A stretch of DNA of 64,000 nucleotides from JADLHS01 sp020848635 (lineage in GTDB: Bacteria > Verrucomicrobiota > Verrucomicrobiia > Limisphaerales > JADLHS01). Made by a program: the position numbers and the translations under genes. The notes below the pieces were generated by a model. It was not told where the DNA came from. It saw only the letters and a list, made by a program, of their open reading frames with translations, and did no database searches. The stretch covers positions 372,001-436,000 of the forward strand of contig JBAOIL010000015.1 in NCBI GenBank assembly GCA_037044975.1, given 5' to 3'. This document shows, one piece after another, positions 49,724 through 58,479 of this stretch; positions within the stretch are counted from its first letter, which is position 1, and every line of letters starts with the position of its first letter.

Positions 49724-50515
49724 ATGCCTGAGGCAAAATCCATTGCTTTGGAATCCCGGACGCGTCGGCCCGCGTTGCGGGCGGCTTTCACTTTGATCGA
49801 ACTGCTCGTAGTGATTGCCATCATTGCCATTCTCGCCGCGATGCTACTGCCGGCGCTGAGCAAGGCCAAGGCTCGCGCCAAGCGCATCCAGTGCATCAAC
49901 AATTTGAAACAACTCGGTTTGGGCCACTTGATGTACGGGCACGACAACAACGGGCTATTGACCGGCACTTATGAGTACTACGACGACAATTTGAACTGGC
50001 TCTACCGCGACTACGCAAAAAGCATCAATTCCTTTCTGTGCCCTGCCACGCAGAACTTCCTTCGGACCACAAATCTGGTGCTGAACGCGATTGATGGTCA
50101 GCGGGATATCGTCGATCTGAAGAACTTTGCCCTTTCCCGAAGTTTATACCCTGGCCACAGCTATGAGAACTTCTCCTGGTGGCGAACTCCAAACGAGTTT
50201 GCCGCTCCGGACCCACGCCGGGGAACCCGCAAGACCGAGAGCCGGGTTCAATCTTACACGCACCGCAACGTTTCGTTTAGCTTGCGGGGTGTACGCGGCG
50301 GGCCATCCACCATCTGGTTGCAAGTCGATGCGGATTCTGCCTTCGCAACCTACCCTGGCGCGATAAACGATTATCCCGATGCCGGAGATAATCATGGCCC
50401 GGACGGCCACAACGCCAATTTTTGCGACGGCCACGCCGAGTGGGTAACCGTGAAAGGCAACAAATACCTCATCACCCGGGAACTATCGCAAGATGAGGGC
50501 AAAACCACACCATGA
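49724..50515 (+). CDS. Pseudopilin-like protein with type IV pilin N-terminus and C-terminal CDGHAEW motif
   Basis: 263 residues. Prepilin cleavage/methylation motif after a 22-residue basic leader: FTLIELLVVIAIIAILAAML, with Glu at +5 after the expected cleavage site, followed by the standard PALSKAKARAKRIQCINNLK helix. The C-terminal domain carries DAGDNHG and NFCDGHAEWV, the H-X9-DG-like signature of this large PVC family. After cleavage by prepilin peptidase the helix would insert in the inner membrane and the domain face the periplasm. Family function is unknown; some may be minor pilins, others substrates. Its stop overlaps the start of the next gene (ATGA). The second copy at 54043 has the same arrangement. 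Confidence 0.88.
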   Translation: MPEAKSIALESRTRRPALRAAFTLIELLVVIAIIAILAAMLLPALSKAKARAKRIQCINNLKQLGLGHLMYGHDNNGLLTGTYEYYDDNLNWLYRDYAKSINSFLCPATQNFLRTTNLVLNAIDGQRDIVDLKNFALSRSLYPGHSYENFSWWRTPNEFAAPDPRRGTRKTESRVQSYTHRNVSFSLRGVRGGPSTIWLQVDADSAFATYPGAINDYPDAGDNHGPDGHNANFCDGHAEWVTVKGNKYLITRELSQDEGKTTP

Positions 50516-50937
50516 TCGCCAACACGAAAGATCGCGCGGGGGCCCATTTCGCGCCGGAAGCGGACAGGCGATCGGGGTTGGTGTGCCTTCTGACCGGCGC
50601 GCTCCTGCTGCTTGCGGGTTGCAGCAAGTCTGGGGTGGATCAGGCGCTGGATTCGGATGCCAATGGCTATGTGTGCCTCGCCTGCAAGGCCCGGTTTTAC
50701 ACCGATCGCAAGATATTTCCCACGCGGTGCCCCGATTGCAAAAAGCCCGATATCGAAGAGGCCTTGGGCTTTGTCTGCCAGGCCGACCAGTGCGTCATGA
50801 TTGGCCCCCGCGGGCAACGTTCCGCCAAGTGCGAAAAATGCGGCAACTTCACCACGGCACTCAGCATTCCACGCGAAGCCGATTTGAAATCGTGGGGGGC
50901 CGTCAAGAAAACCGAGGCCGAGGTGAACGGGCAATAG
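50512..50937 (+). CDS. Zinc-ribbon lipoprotein
   Basis: 141 residues. A hydrophilic leader of about 20 residues precedes the membrane segment and lipobox (VCLLTGALLLLAGCS; Cys at about residue 37). The mature part has paired Cys motifs CLACK, CPDCKK, then C plus CEKCG, the pattern of two zinc ribbons or rubredoxin-like knuckles. Lipid attachment would need Lgt, which is encoded at 61883. It overlaps the pseudopilin stop by 4 bases (ATGA), so the two are translationally coupled and probably functionally linked. No enzymatic motif is visible. Confidence 0.8.
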   Translation: MIANTKDRAGAHFAPEADRRSGLVCLLTGALLLLAGCSKSGVDQALDSDANGYVCLACKARFYTDRKIFPTRCPDCKKPDIEEALGFVCQADQCVMIGPRGQRSAKCEKCGNFTTALSIPREADLKSWGAVKKTEAEVNGQ

Positions 50938-51161
50938 CTATGGGCGCGATGGCTTGTGTTTCAACGGGATCAGTGACTTCGGGACGCAATGCGCATCCCG
51001 AATTCTCCAGCGCCCGACGTCGCGATCAACGCGTTCGACTGGGCACGCATCGCCCCAGCATGCACGGCAGTTTGACAGATCATCGCTTTTTCGAAATGTT
51101 CCTTGTTGTTGTCACCGCAACCCGCTAGAAATGATAGCGAAATCCGCTAAATAGTCATATT

Positions 51162-53905
51162 ATGAAAACCCTGAAGAGATACCTAATCGGCATAGCCGTC
51201 CTCGCGTCGGCTCTAACTCCCCATCGAATCTCAGCGCAAGTTACGCTGTTTTCCGATGCCTTCACCTCGGACTCCTCCGCCAACTGGATCATCAAGACCG
51301 GATCGGGAACGGGCGTGGAGGACTACACCGCCCAGTTCGCGTTTTACTACGCAACGAACACCTACACGAGTAACGGCGTTAGCCGCACCATTCCCCTCGC
51401 ACCCAACAGCACCACCGGCATCGCCACCAACGGTGTCAAAGTAACCGTCAATAAAAATGACGATACTGCTGACGCCGCCGGTCTCAACTTGTACCCCAAT
51501 CTCTCGCAAACCTTTTCGAATGATTACGCGTTCAAGTTTGACATGTGGATCAATTACAATGGTGGCGAAAACGGCGGGACCGCTCACGGAGTTTAGCATT
51601 TTCGGGTTGAACACCAGCGGTAATGAGACTAACTGGTCGGGGTCACCGCTGGGTGACGGCGTCTGGTTCGGCGTTACCGGCGAAGGCGGCGCGGCGCGCG
51701 ACTATCGCACCTACGTCGGGGATGGCACAACGCCAGGCGCCCCCTTGGAATTGCAAGGCAGCGCCGGCGGATTTTTGGATCACGACGGCGACAGCATTGT
51801 GGAGCAGGAAGTCTTTGATGAATCGGATACCGCCCCACTCAAACTGATGTTTCCCAAGCCAACTTACGAGACCGCAGGCATGCCCAGCAAGCAGTGGGTG
51901 CAGGTTGAGGTCCGGCAGCGCACGAACGAAGATAGCACCGTCACGGTCACCTGGCTCGTAAATGGTTATATAATCGCCAGTCTCAGCCCGGATCTCTACC
52001 TCCAGACGAAGGGCAATGTTATGCTCGGCGACCATGGATCCATTCGACTCGATTGCCTCCCCCAGGGCGGACAATTTTGTGATCTTCGATAACGTGCGCG
52101 TCGAGGACTTGAGCGGCGTCCCCACCAACGAAGTTGTGAGCATCGTCGCGACGGACGCAACCGGCGCAGAACCTTCGGGAGACGATGGCCTCATCACCAT
52201 CTCTCGCACCGGCAGCACCGCCAGCGCGTTGCTCGTGCCCTTCCGTACGGCGGGCACGGCCACTCGCGGGGCGGACTATGTGACGCAAACCAACGGGGTG
52301 ACGTTTACCGCCAATTCCGTTCGCATACCCGCAGGCTCCTCCTCGGTTGATATCGCCATCAAAGTTCAAAACGACGGGATCGGCGAGCCGACCGAGCAAG
52401 CTATTATTGTCCTGGCTGGCAATCCCACGGCCTACGACATTGGCCCTTCCCTCTCAGCCACGGTTGAAATCACCGACGACGGCGACCTGCCAATCGCCGC
52501 AGTGACGGCATTTCGGCGGGCAGCGTATGAAGGTAACACCAATAGCTACGGACAATTTCGCGTGGAGTTTTCCAATCCCTACGCGCTCGGAGACGTAACC
52601 GTAAACTACACCCTGTCCGGCACGGCCGGGAACGGCACCCACTATGAATTGCTCACCACCTCAACTGTGATCACCGGGGGTACAACGAATGCGTTTGTGA
52701 CGGTGCTGCCGATTAACAACAGCGATACGATCAGCAACCGGACGGTGATTCTAACGCTCGGAACGGGTGCGAATTACAGCCTGGCCACGAGCAACACCAA
52801 CGCCACGGTCACAATTTTCAATGACGACCTCCCACCAGCCGTGGTAACGGCGTTCGCGGACAACTTCGACGTGGATACGTCGCCCAGTTGGTCGGTATTT
52901 TATGGAACGACCGACGTGACGCGCGATCGGGCTACTTTTGCTTACGACTACAGTGCCGATGGGATTCCGGAGGCCCCGCGTTCCAGCAGTGTTACGAAGA
53001 AAGGCCTCAAGCTGGAAGCCAACGTCAATGTTTTAGGCAGCGCCCTATTCAGCGGCCTGAGCGCTTCGCCGACAGGTCAGAACTTCGCTGGCGACTTTCG
53101 CATGCGCGTGGATTGGTGGCCGAATTACCCGGGTCCGCTCCCGGCTGGCGGCTCTGGATCAACGCAGCTCGGCCTGTACGGCATCACACGCGGCACCAAA
53201 GCCCAATGGCCTGGGGCGGCGGCGGGCACGGATTCTGTCTATTTCGGTATGTCAGGTGATGGCGGAACGAATCCCGATATTCGGGCCTACACCAATGGCG
53301 GCGCGGTTTTGCCAGCCGGACTTACCTATTATGCGGCCGCCACTTTGAATAACACGGATCCCTATTACGCGGTGTTCGGCAATCTATCAGCCCCGCCGGA
53401 TCAGCTCGGAACCCCATTGGGTGGCAATCAGACCGGTCTGACCAGCTTGGGGCCCCGGGTGAAGTCTGGCACGATGTGGTCATCACCAAACTCGGCAGTA
53501 CCTGTTACGTGGCACCTGGACGGCCTGCTCATGTCAACCGTCAACGTCGCGAAATTTGGCTATACCCTGTCCACGAATATTTTCGTGGGCCAGTCTGACA
53601 TCAATGCCGGTCAATCCGGTGTTCCCGAGATGCAGTTTGGCCTTTATGACAATCTCGTGGTGGAGACGCTGGCAGCGCCCGCGGTGACGATCACCAACAT
53701 CACGCTCTCCGGATCGAACGCCGTCATGACGTTCACCGGCGGCACGAATGATCCGGCAGCCACCTACGTCCTGCAACAGTCGCCCGCAGTGGCGGGTCCG
53801 TACACCAACAACTTGTCGGCCACGATCACCAACGTGAGCACTGGCGTCTTCCGCGCCGTGACGGCCGCCGGTGGGGACACCCAATTCTACCGCATTCTAA
53901 GGTAG
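51162..53905 (+). CDS. Secreted Calx-beta domain protein, two frameshifts
   Basis: About 910 residues joined over shifts near 51590 and 52030. Signal peptide MKTLKRYLIGIAVLASALT. A lectin-like beta-sandwich (FSDAFTSDSSANWIIKTGSG ... WVQVEVRQRTNEDSTVTVTW) is followed by a Calx-beta domain (SIVATDATGAEPSGDDGLIT, FRTAGTATRGADYVTQ, NDGIGEPTEQAIIVL) and a second Calx-beta-like repeat (FRVEFSNPYALGDVTVNYTL). A second copy of the lectin-like domain comes next (FADNFDVDTSPSWSVFYGTT), then the shared C-terminal module (YVLQQSPAVAGPYTNN, ending DTQFYRILR). Calx-beta repeats bind calcium and often occur in adhesion proteins. It sits between two pseudopilin genes and ends at a strong terminator. Confidence 0.8.
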
Positions 53906-53933
53906 GATTTGGGGCTTCTGCCTTGTCGTTCAC

Positions 53934-53969
53934 GGGAGGCATCTGCTTCGGCGGATGCCTCCCTTTTTT
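53934..53969 (+). terminator. Intrinsic terminator after the Calx-beta gene
   Basis: GGGAGGCATC (53934-53943) pairs perfectly with GATGCCTCCC (53954-53963), with a 10-base loop containing CTTCGG, followed by TTTTTT. It starts 28 bases after the stop codon. Confidence 0.92.
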
Positions 53970-54042
53970 CAGAAGGGCATTGCAACGCAGCGGCCTTGGT
54001 GTTAACTGCCCAAGCTATCAATTCAGTTCCGTTTGAAAGCAA

Positions 54043-54909
54043 ATGCGCATGGATAATTATGAACGGCGGAGATTGGCGAGCTGGGGCTTTACCCTCATTG
54101 AACTTTTGGTGGTCATTGCGATCATTGCCATTCTGGCGGCGATGCTGTTGCCGGCGCTGAGCAAAGCGAAGCTGCGAGCGCAACGCATAAGTTGCCTCAA
54201 CAATGGTAAGCAGATGGGCCTCGGAAGTCAGCTCTACGCTGACGACGACAGCAAAGGCGCCTTAAGCGGGGCCCTCAACTACTCCGATGATGATCTGAAC
54301 TGGCTCTACCCGCAGTATGTTTCAAATGTTAAGTCCTTCATCTGCCCGTCCACCCGAAATTCGGTCCCCAACACCAACGCCTTACCCATTTCTGCCGGGT
54401 TGACCGATCCGATGGGCAGAACTTTTAACACTTCGGGGGTCAGTCTCTATGCCGACCGCGTTCACGGCAATGCCACCTATCTGCCCTATTTGGCGGACAA
54501 TTCAAGCGGGAAGAACGGAACTTTGTTTCACAGCTATGAAATCGCCGGCTATTTAAACGGTCGGATAGCCGCCGGGAACAACGCAAATCCCGCCCGCAAA
54601 ACCCAGGCCGTCATCAACGGTTACACCTACAAAATGGATAATCGCGGGGCGGGCGCTTTTTCCATCTATAATTATCTGAACCAGCGGGGCGGCCCCTCCG
54701 ACTTCTGGATCATCTACGACGCGGACGACCGGGATGCTGCGGATGCAACCCGCAAGAACGAGGATTACCCGGATCCGGGTGACAATCATGGAAAAGAGGG
54801 CGGCAATATCAGCTTCTGCGACGGCCACGCCGAATGGGTACCTCAAAAGCGATACATGCAGAGCTTCTTTCGTGGTACGGATGAGTATCACGATCAACTC
54901 ACTCCCTGA
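54043..54909 (+). CDS. Second pseudopilin-like protein with C-terminal CDGHAEW motif
   Basis: 288 residues, a paralogue of the gene at 49724: short basic leader, then GFTLIELLVVIAIIAILAAM, the helix LSKAKLRAQRISCLNNGKQM, the shared DDDLNWLYPQYVSNVKSFIC segment, and the end PDPGDNHG ... SFCDGHAEWVPQ. It lies after the Calx-beta terminator and so has its own promoter in 53970-54042. The two paralogues bracket the lipoprotein and the Calx-beta gene, which suggests one locus duplicated or kept together by function. It is close to a family that is abundant in planctomycetes and Verrucomicrobia, with unknown roles. Confidence 0.88.
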   Translation: MRMDNYERRRLASWGFTLIELLVVIAIIAILAAMLLPALSKAKLRAQRISCLNNGKQMGLGSQLYADDDSKGALSGALNYSDDDLNWLYPQYVSNVKSFICPSTRNSVPNTNALPISAGLTDPMGRTFNTSGVSLYADRVHGNATYLPYLADNSSGKNGTLFHSYEIAGYLNGRIAAGNNANPARKTQAVINGYTYKMDNRGAGAFSIYNYLNQRGGPSDFWIIYDADDRDAADATRKNEDYPDPGDNHGKEGGNISFCDGHAEWVPQKRYMQSFFRGTDEYHDQLTP

Positions 54910-55281
54910 GCGTCCCGGAACAAAGCGAAACTCTTGGCGGTTGACAACGTCATCGGCGCGGCGCCCCGCCGCCCGGCGAACTCCTCGTGCTCGACGGCAA
55001 CGAGCCCAAACACACCCGCCGCCGCCGCCGCGTGCTCAACGTCGCCACCCTGCCGGTGGCCTTTTCCTCCCTGAAGGTTCAACGACCTTGGCCCGCACCC
55101 ACGAACGCAACCGCACGGCAAGACCGCTGTTGGTTTGGGCGGCGCAGCAGCACCGCTCTACCAGCGTGTGGTAGGGACGCGCTGCCGCGCGTCCCCATCT
55201 CCCCGTCACACGCGTCAGGCGCGCGACAAAAAAGTCTTCGGTCCACGTTTCGCTCCGTTGGCTCGGGAGTATGTTCCCTCC
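54910..55281. other. Intergenic region with a REP-type palindrome, possible gene remnant
   Basis: Contains GGGACGCG/CGCGTCCC (55173-55194), a perfect 8-base palindrome with a 6-base loop. Around 54985-55160 there are short open stretches on the + strand (LLVLDGNEPKHTRRRRR, VATLPVAFSSLKVQ) that look like a decayed coding fragment, but I cannot name it. No complete gene is visible. Confidence 0.4.
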
Positions 55282-56191
55282 ATGAAGATAACTGCCACTC
55301 TCTTCGAAGCCTTCCTCAAGTGCGCCAACCAAATGCCACCTTCGTTCGCTGGGTGAAAACGGTTCGGGCAACGAATACGCCGAATGGGCCCTTGCTCAGA
55401 ACGAATCCTACCGACGCGAGGCGCTCCGACGATTGCAGGAAGCAGTACCCGGACACCGAGCGTGTTGTTGCGCCGCCCGCCACCGAGAACCTGAAAACTG
55501 CTAAATGGCAGTTGGCAGTGGATCATCGTGGCGCAAACACCGGACAGGAGCGCGGACAGCCATGTCCGCAAGTTGGAGACGGACAGCAAAGAAGCGCGCG
55601 GACCCGGCGATGCGCAGCCGCAACCTGGTAGCAGCGGACGTGAGTCCGCTTCATCTGCTTCCCAGGAAAGTCAGAGCGGACTCACGTCGGCTGCTACGAG
55701 TGTTGGAGTCGCCGTCTTCACGCCGTCGAGCGGGTGCCGTCGGAAGGCCGAGGCAAGGCCGCCCAATTCGTGCCCATCCGTTTCATCTACCGCAACAAGC
55801 TGACCAAGGATGACCGGTTGCTGCTCGCCTTCGATGCCCTGGTGCTATCCCAAGTGCTCGGACGCGAAATCAGCCTCGGCAAAATCATCCACGGCGACGA
55901 CCACGCCACGCTCAAGGTGAAGACCTCAGCCCTGGCCAGCGAAGTGCGGAAGCGCATCGGGAAAATGACCGCGCTACTCGCCAATCCCGCGCCACCCGAC
56001 CTCGTCCTGAACCGGCACTGCCCCGAATGCGAGTTCCGCGACCGCTGCCGGAAGATTGCGATTGAGAAGGACGACCTCAGCCTGCTGGCAGGCATGAGCG
56101 CGAAGGAGCGCCAGAAACTCCGCAGCAAAGGCATCTTCACCGTCACGCAACTCTCCTACACGTTCCGTCCCGCGCCGCCGGCCCAAGCGGC
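55282..56191 (+). pseudogene. RecB/Cas4-like nuclease (TM0106 family) N-terminal part, frameshifted and interrupted by a REP element
   Basis: Starts MKITATLFEAFLKC at 55282. The frame changes soon after (intended reading about CPTKCHLRSLGENG), then again near 55400 and 55480, restoring SYRREALRRLQEAVPG and LKTAKWQLAVD. After VAQTPD comes a palindromic insertion of about 155 bases (55546-55703), and the frame resumes with HAVERVPSEGRGKAAQF, FDALVLSQVLGREISLGKII, HGDDHATLKVKTSALASEVR, and the Cys cluster NRHCPECEFRDRCRK. Two Cys near the start plus three here fit a Cas4/RecB-type iron-sulfur nuclease. It continues, over one more shift near 56180, into the downstream RNase H-transposase frame, so both parts were one gene. 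Base-call errors could account for the shifts but not for the insertion. Confidence 0.75.
55547..55697. repeat. REP-type double palindrome inserted in the RecB-like gene
   Basis: First palindrome: GGAGCGCGGACA at 55547-55558, pairing GCGGACA with TGTCCGC (to 55569). Second: a 23-base arm at 55628-55650 (contains GCGGACGTGAGTCCGCT) matches 55675-55697 in inverted form with one mismatch. The first 12 bases are identical to those of the palindromes beside the RAYT gene at 59159. Confidence 0.85.
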
Positions 56192-58198
56192 ATGCGCGAC
56201 AAACGCGAGAAGTATCACCACTCGCTCAAGGCGCTGGCGATTCGGGAGCAGAAAATCCACATCGTCGGCAGCCCGGAACTCAAGCTCGAAGGCACGCCCG
56301 TCTATCTGGATGTCGAGGGGCTGCCCGACCGCGATTTCTACTACCTCATCGGCCTGCGCATCTGCCACGGCGACTCCGCCGTCCAGCACAGCCTGTGGGC
56401 GGACACCGTCGCGGACGAGGGGAAGATTTGGCGGGAATTCCTCGCCATCCTCGAAACCGTCGAGAAGCCGGTGCTGATTCACTATGGGAGTTATGAAACA
56501 ACTTTCTTGAAGACGATGAAGGAACGGCATGGCAAAACGCGAGACGAACCGGGCGCGGCAAAAGCCATTGGGTCTGCCATCAATCTCGTCTCCTTCATTT
56601 ACGCCCGAGTTTATTTCCCATCCTATTCAAATGGATTGAAGGAAATCGCCGGGCAGTTCGGCTGCAAATGGTCTGAAGCGAAACCTTCAGGGACAACCGC
56701 CATTATTTTGCGGCACAGTTGGGAGCAACTTGAGGTCGAGTCGGAAAAGCGACGTTTGATTGACTATAATTTTGAAGACTGTGCTGCCTTGGAATCGGTT
56801 TCAAGTGCTCTTTCGCTTTCGGTTCAGAAACCAGACATACTTTCAGATGCCGACTTTGTTGACGTCCCGAAAACTCCCTCAACGGATCGCGGCAAAGAAC
56901 TTTACCAATGTCTAAACAGCGTGCGCAAGTCGGCTCAATTAACCTACGCAAACAAGAAAATCTCACTCCAGCCTGTTGGCAATCAGAATCCCAATGATGG
57001 CATCAAAAAGTCGCCAGAAAAACCTGCCTATCTGCAAAGGCTGCCATCGCACGGTGGCAGAATTATCCGTGTTGCACGTAAAAGGAAATGTCCTTATCAC
57101 CAAGACCACCCAAGTTTTCTGCAAGAATCAAAAAGAGAGGCAGAACACGCGCTTTTAGATATCGCTTACACTAAGCGCGGATGCAAAAAAGTGCTGGTTC
57201 GTTACACCGGGCGGAAGGCCTTGTGCCCCCATTGTCACGCGAGACATTCGCCACTAGCAATCCAACGCTTGCGTGGCCAAATCTTCGGCATGGGTTTTCA
57301 TGTCTGGGCTGCTTATCTTCGCATAGCGCTGCGTTTATCCGTGCGACTCATCTCGAAGGCCACACGCGATCTGCTTCATGCAAACATTCCGAGTCAAACC
57401 ATCTTGAGTTTTGTTGAGCAGACCTCCAAAGACCACCGCCAGACCGAGGAGGCGCTGCTACGAGCTATCCTCAAGAGCCCCTCGATCCACGTTGACGAAA
57501 CAAAGTTGAACATCCTTGGCGTCCAGCAGTATGTGTGGGTATTGACCGATGGAATTCACGTCGTCTTTAACCTTACGCCGGGTCGAGAAGCAGACTTCCT
57601 CCACAAACTCTTGGCTCAATATATTGGGACAGTTGTGTCGGATTTCTACGGCGGCTACGATGCCCTACCGTGTCGTCAGCAAAAGTGCCTCGTCCATCTG
57701 ATCAGAGATTTGAACGACGACCTGTGGAAAAACCCGTTTGATGAGGAGTATGAACAATTCGTCGCGGCAGTGCGCGACCTGATTGTTCCAATGATTGAGG
57801 ACATTCAAAGATACGGACTTAAGCCGTTTCATTTGAAAAAACATCAGCGCCGTGTGGATCGCTTCTACATTCGAACGATAACTGCCTGTGAAACCACCAA
57901 CGAACTAACTTTGAAATACAAGAAGCGGTTTGAGCGCTACAAAGATTCAATGTTTACGTTCCTTACGCACGCTGATGTTTCCTGGAATAACAATGCCGCA
58001 GAACGAGCCATTCGCCACCTTGCGGTTCAAAGGAAGATTTCAGGGGCGTTTACTACCACAGGAGCAAACCACTACCTTCGCTTGTTGGCTATCGCACAGA
58101 CGTGCCGATTTCAAGACAAGTCATTTCTGGGTTTCTTACTGTCCGGTCTAAAGAATGTTGATGCCTATAAAGAAACCCAGCGCGGACACCGTCGTTGA
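56192..58198 (+). CDS. RNase H-like (YprB) domain fused to IS66-like DDE transposase
   Basis: 668 residues. It opens with the end of the helical region shared with the upstream nuclease part (MRDKREKYHHSLKALAIREQ), then a DEDD-type exonuclease domain: GTPVYLDVEGLPDRDFYYLI (DxE), LIHYGSYETTFLKTM and LIDYNFEDCAALESV. After a linker (about residues 235-320) and a Cys/His knuckle CPHCHARH (with CPYH upstream) comes an IS66-type DDE domain: SIHVDETKLNILGVQQYVWV (Asp), GTVVSDFYGGYDALPC (Asp), SWNNNAAERAIRHLAVQRKI (Glu). Native length with the upstream part is about 950 residues. The transposase half is intact and looks AT-richer than the flanks, suggesting transfer. No IS ends are obvious. An IS66 inserted by chance is less likely, because the join lies in one open frame after a complete RNase H domain. 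Confidence 0.82.
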   Translation: MRDKREKYHHSLKALAIREQKIHIVGSPELKLEGTPVYLDVEGLPDRDFYYLIGLRICHGDSAVQHSLWADTVADEGKIWREFLAILETVEKPVLIHYGSYETTFLKTMKERHGKTRDEPGAAKAIGSAINLVSFIYARVYFPSYSNGLKEIAGQFGCKWSEAKPSGTTAIILRHSWEQLEVESEKRRLIDYNFEDCAALESVSSALSLSVQKPDILSDADFVDVPKTPSTDRGKELYQCLNSVRKSAQLTYANKKISLQPVGNQNPNDGIKKSPEKPAYLQRLPSHGGRIIRVARKRKCPYHQDHPSFLQESKREAEHALLDIAYTKRGCKKVLVRYTGRKALCPHCHARHSPLAIQRLRGQIFGMGFHVWAAYLRIALRLSVRLISKATRDLLHANIPSQTILSFVEQTSKDHRQTEEALLRAILKSPSIHVDETKLNILGVQQYVWVLTDGIHVVFNLTPGREADFLHKLLAQYIGTVVSDFYGGYDALPCRQQKCLVHLIRDLNDDLWKNPFDEEYEQFVAAVRDLIVPMIEDIQRYGLKPFHLKKHQRRVDRFYIRTITACETTNELTLKYKKRFERYKDSMFTFLTHADVSWNNNAAERAIRHLAVQRKISGAFTTTGANHYLRLLAIAQTCRFQDKSFLGFLLSGLKNVDAYKETQRGHRR

Positions 58199-58393
58199 GG
58201 GTGCTTCAATAATCGCCTTGGTGAATGAGTCGCTATGACATGCTTTTCGTGAACTGCAAATAAATGGGCGTGGACTTTCTGGATTTCCTCCGTTCCGGCG
58301 AAAAGGACATTCACGCCTTCGCGGAAAGCCGGCGCGGGCGCCGGCGGCGGACGCAAACCAGCCAGCCGCCCGGCTTGCCGGCGGAGGCAATCC

Positions 58394-58468
58394 CCGGAGC
58401 GCGGACCGCTGAGTCCGCGAGTCCCGAATGAAAAAGGAAACGCGCGGACTCGGCGATCCGCGCTCCGG
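58394..58468. repeat. REP pair downstream of the RAYT gene
   Basis: Two palindromes in inverted orientation: CGCGGAC/GTCCGCG (58400-58419) and GCGCGGA/TCCGCGC (58442-58463). The outer arms CCGGAGCGCGGA (58394-58405) and TCCGCGCTCCGG (58457-58468) match perfectly. It lies 11 bases beyond the RAYT stop codon. Confidence 0.85.
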
Positions 58469-58479
58469 TCCGCATTCCG

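Noticed and set aside
51072..51100. TTGACA followed 17 bases later by AATGTT upstream of the Calx-beta gene, as a sigma70 promoter
   Set aside because: The -10 box matches only three of six consensus positions; too weak to report as a feature.
14005..53905. PEP-CTERM or LPXTG-like anchors at the exoprotein C-termini
   Set aside because: None has a PEP or LPXTG motif followed by a membrane helix and basic tail; the ends are beta strands instead.
54985..55160. Short plus-strand frames as an intact gene
   Set aside because: Several frames are open only briefly and no start, domain or consistent reading frame could be assembled; recorded only as a possible remnant.
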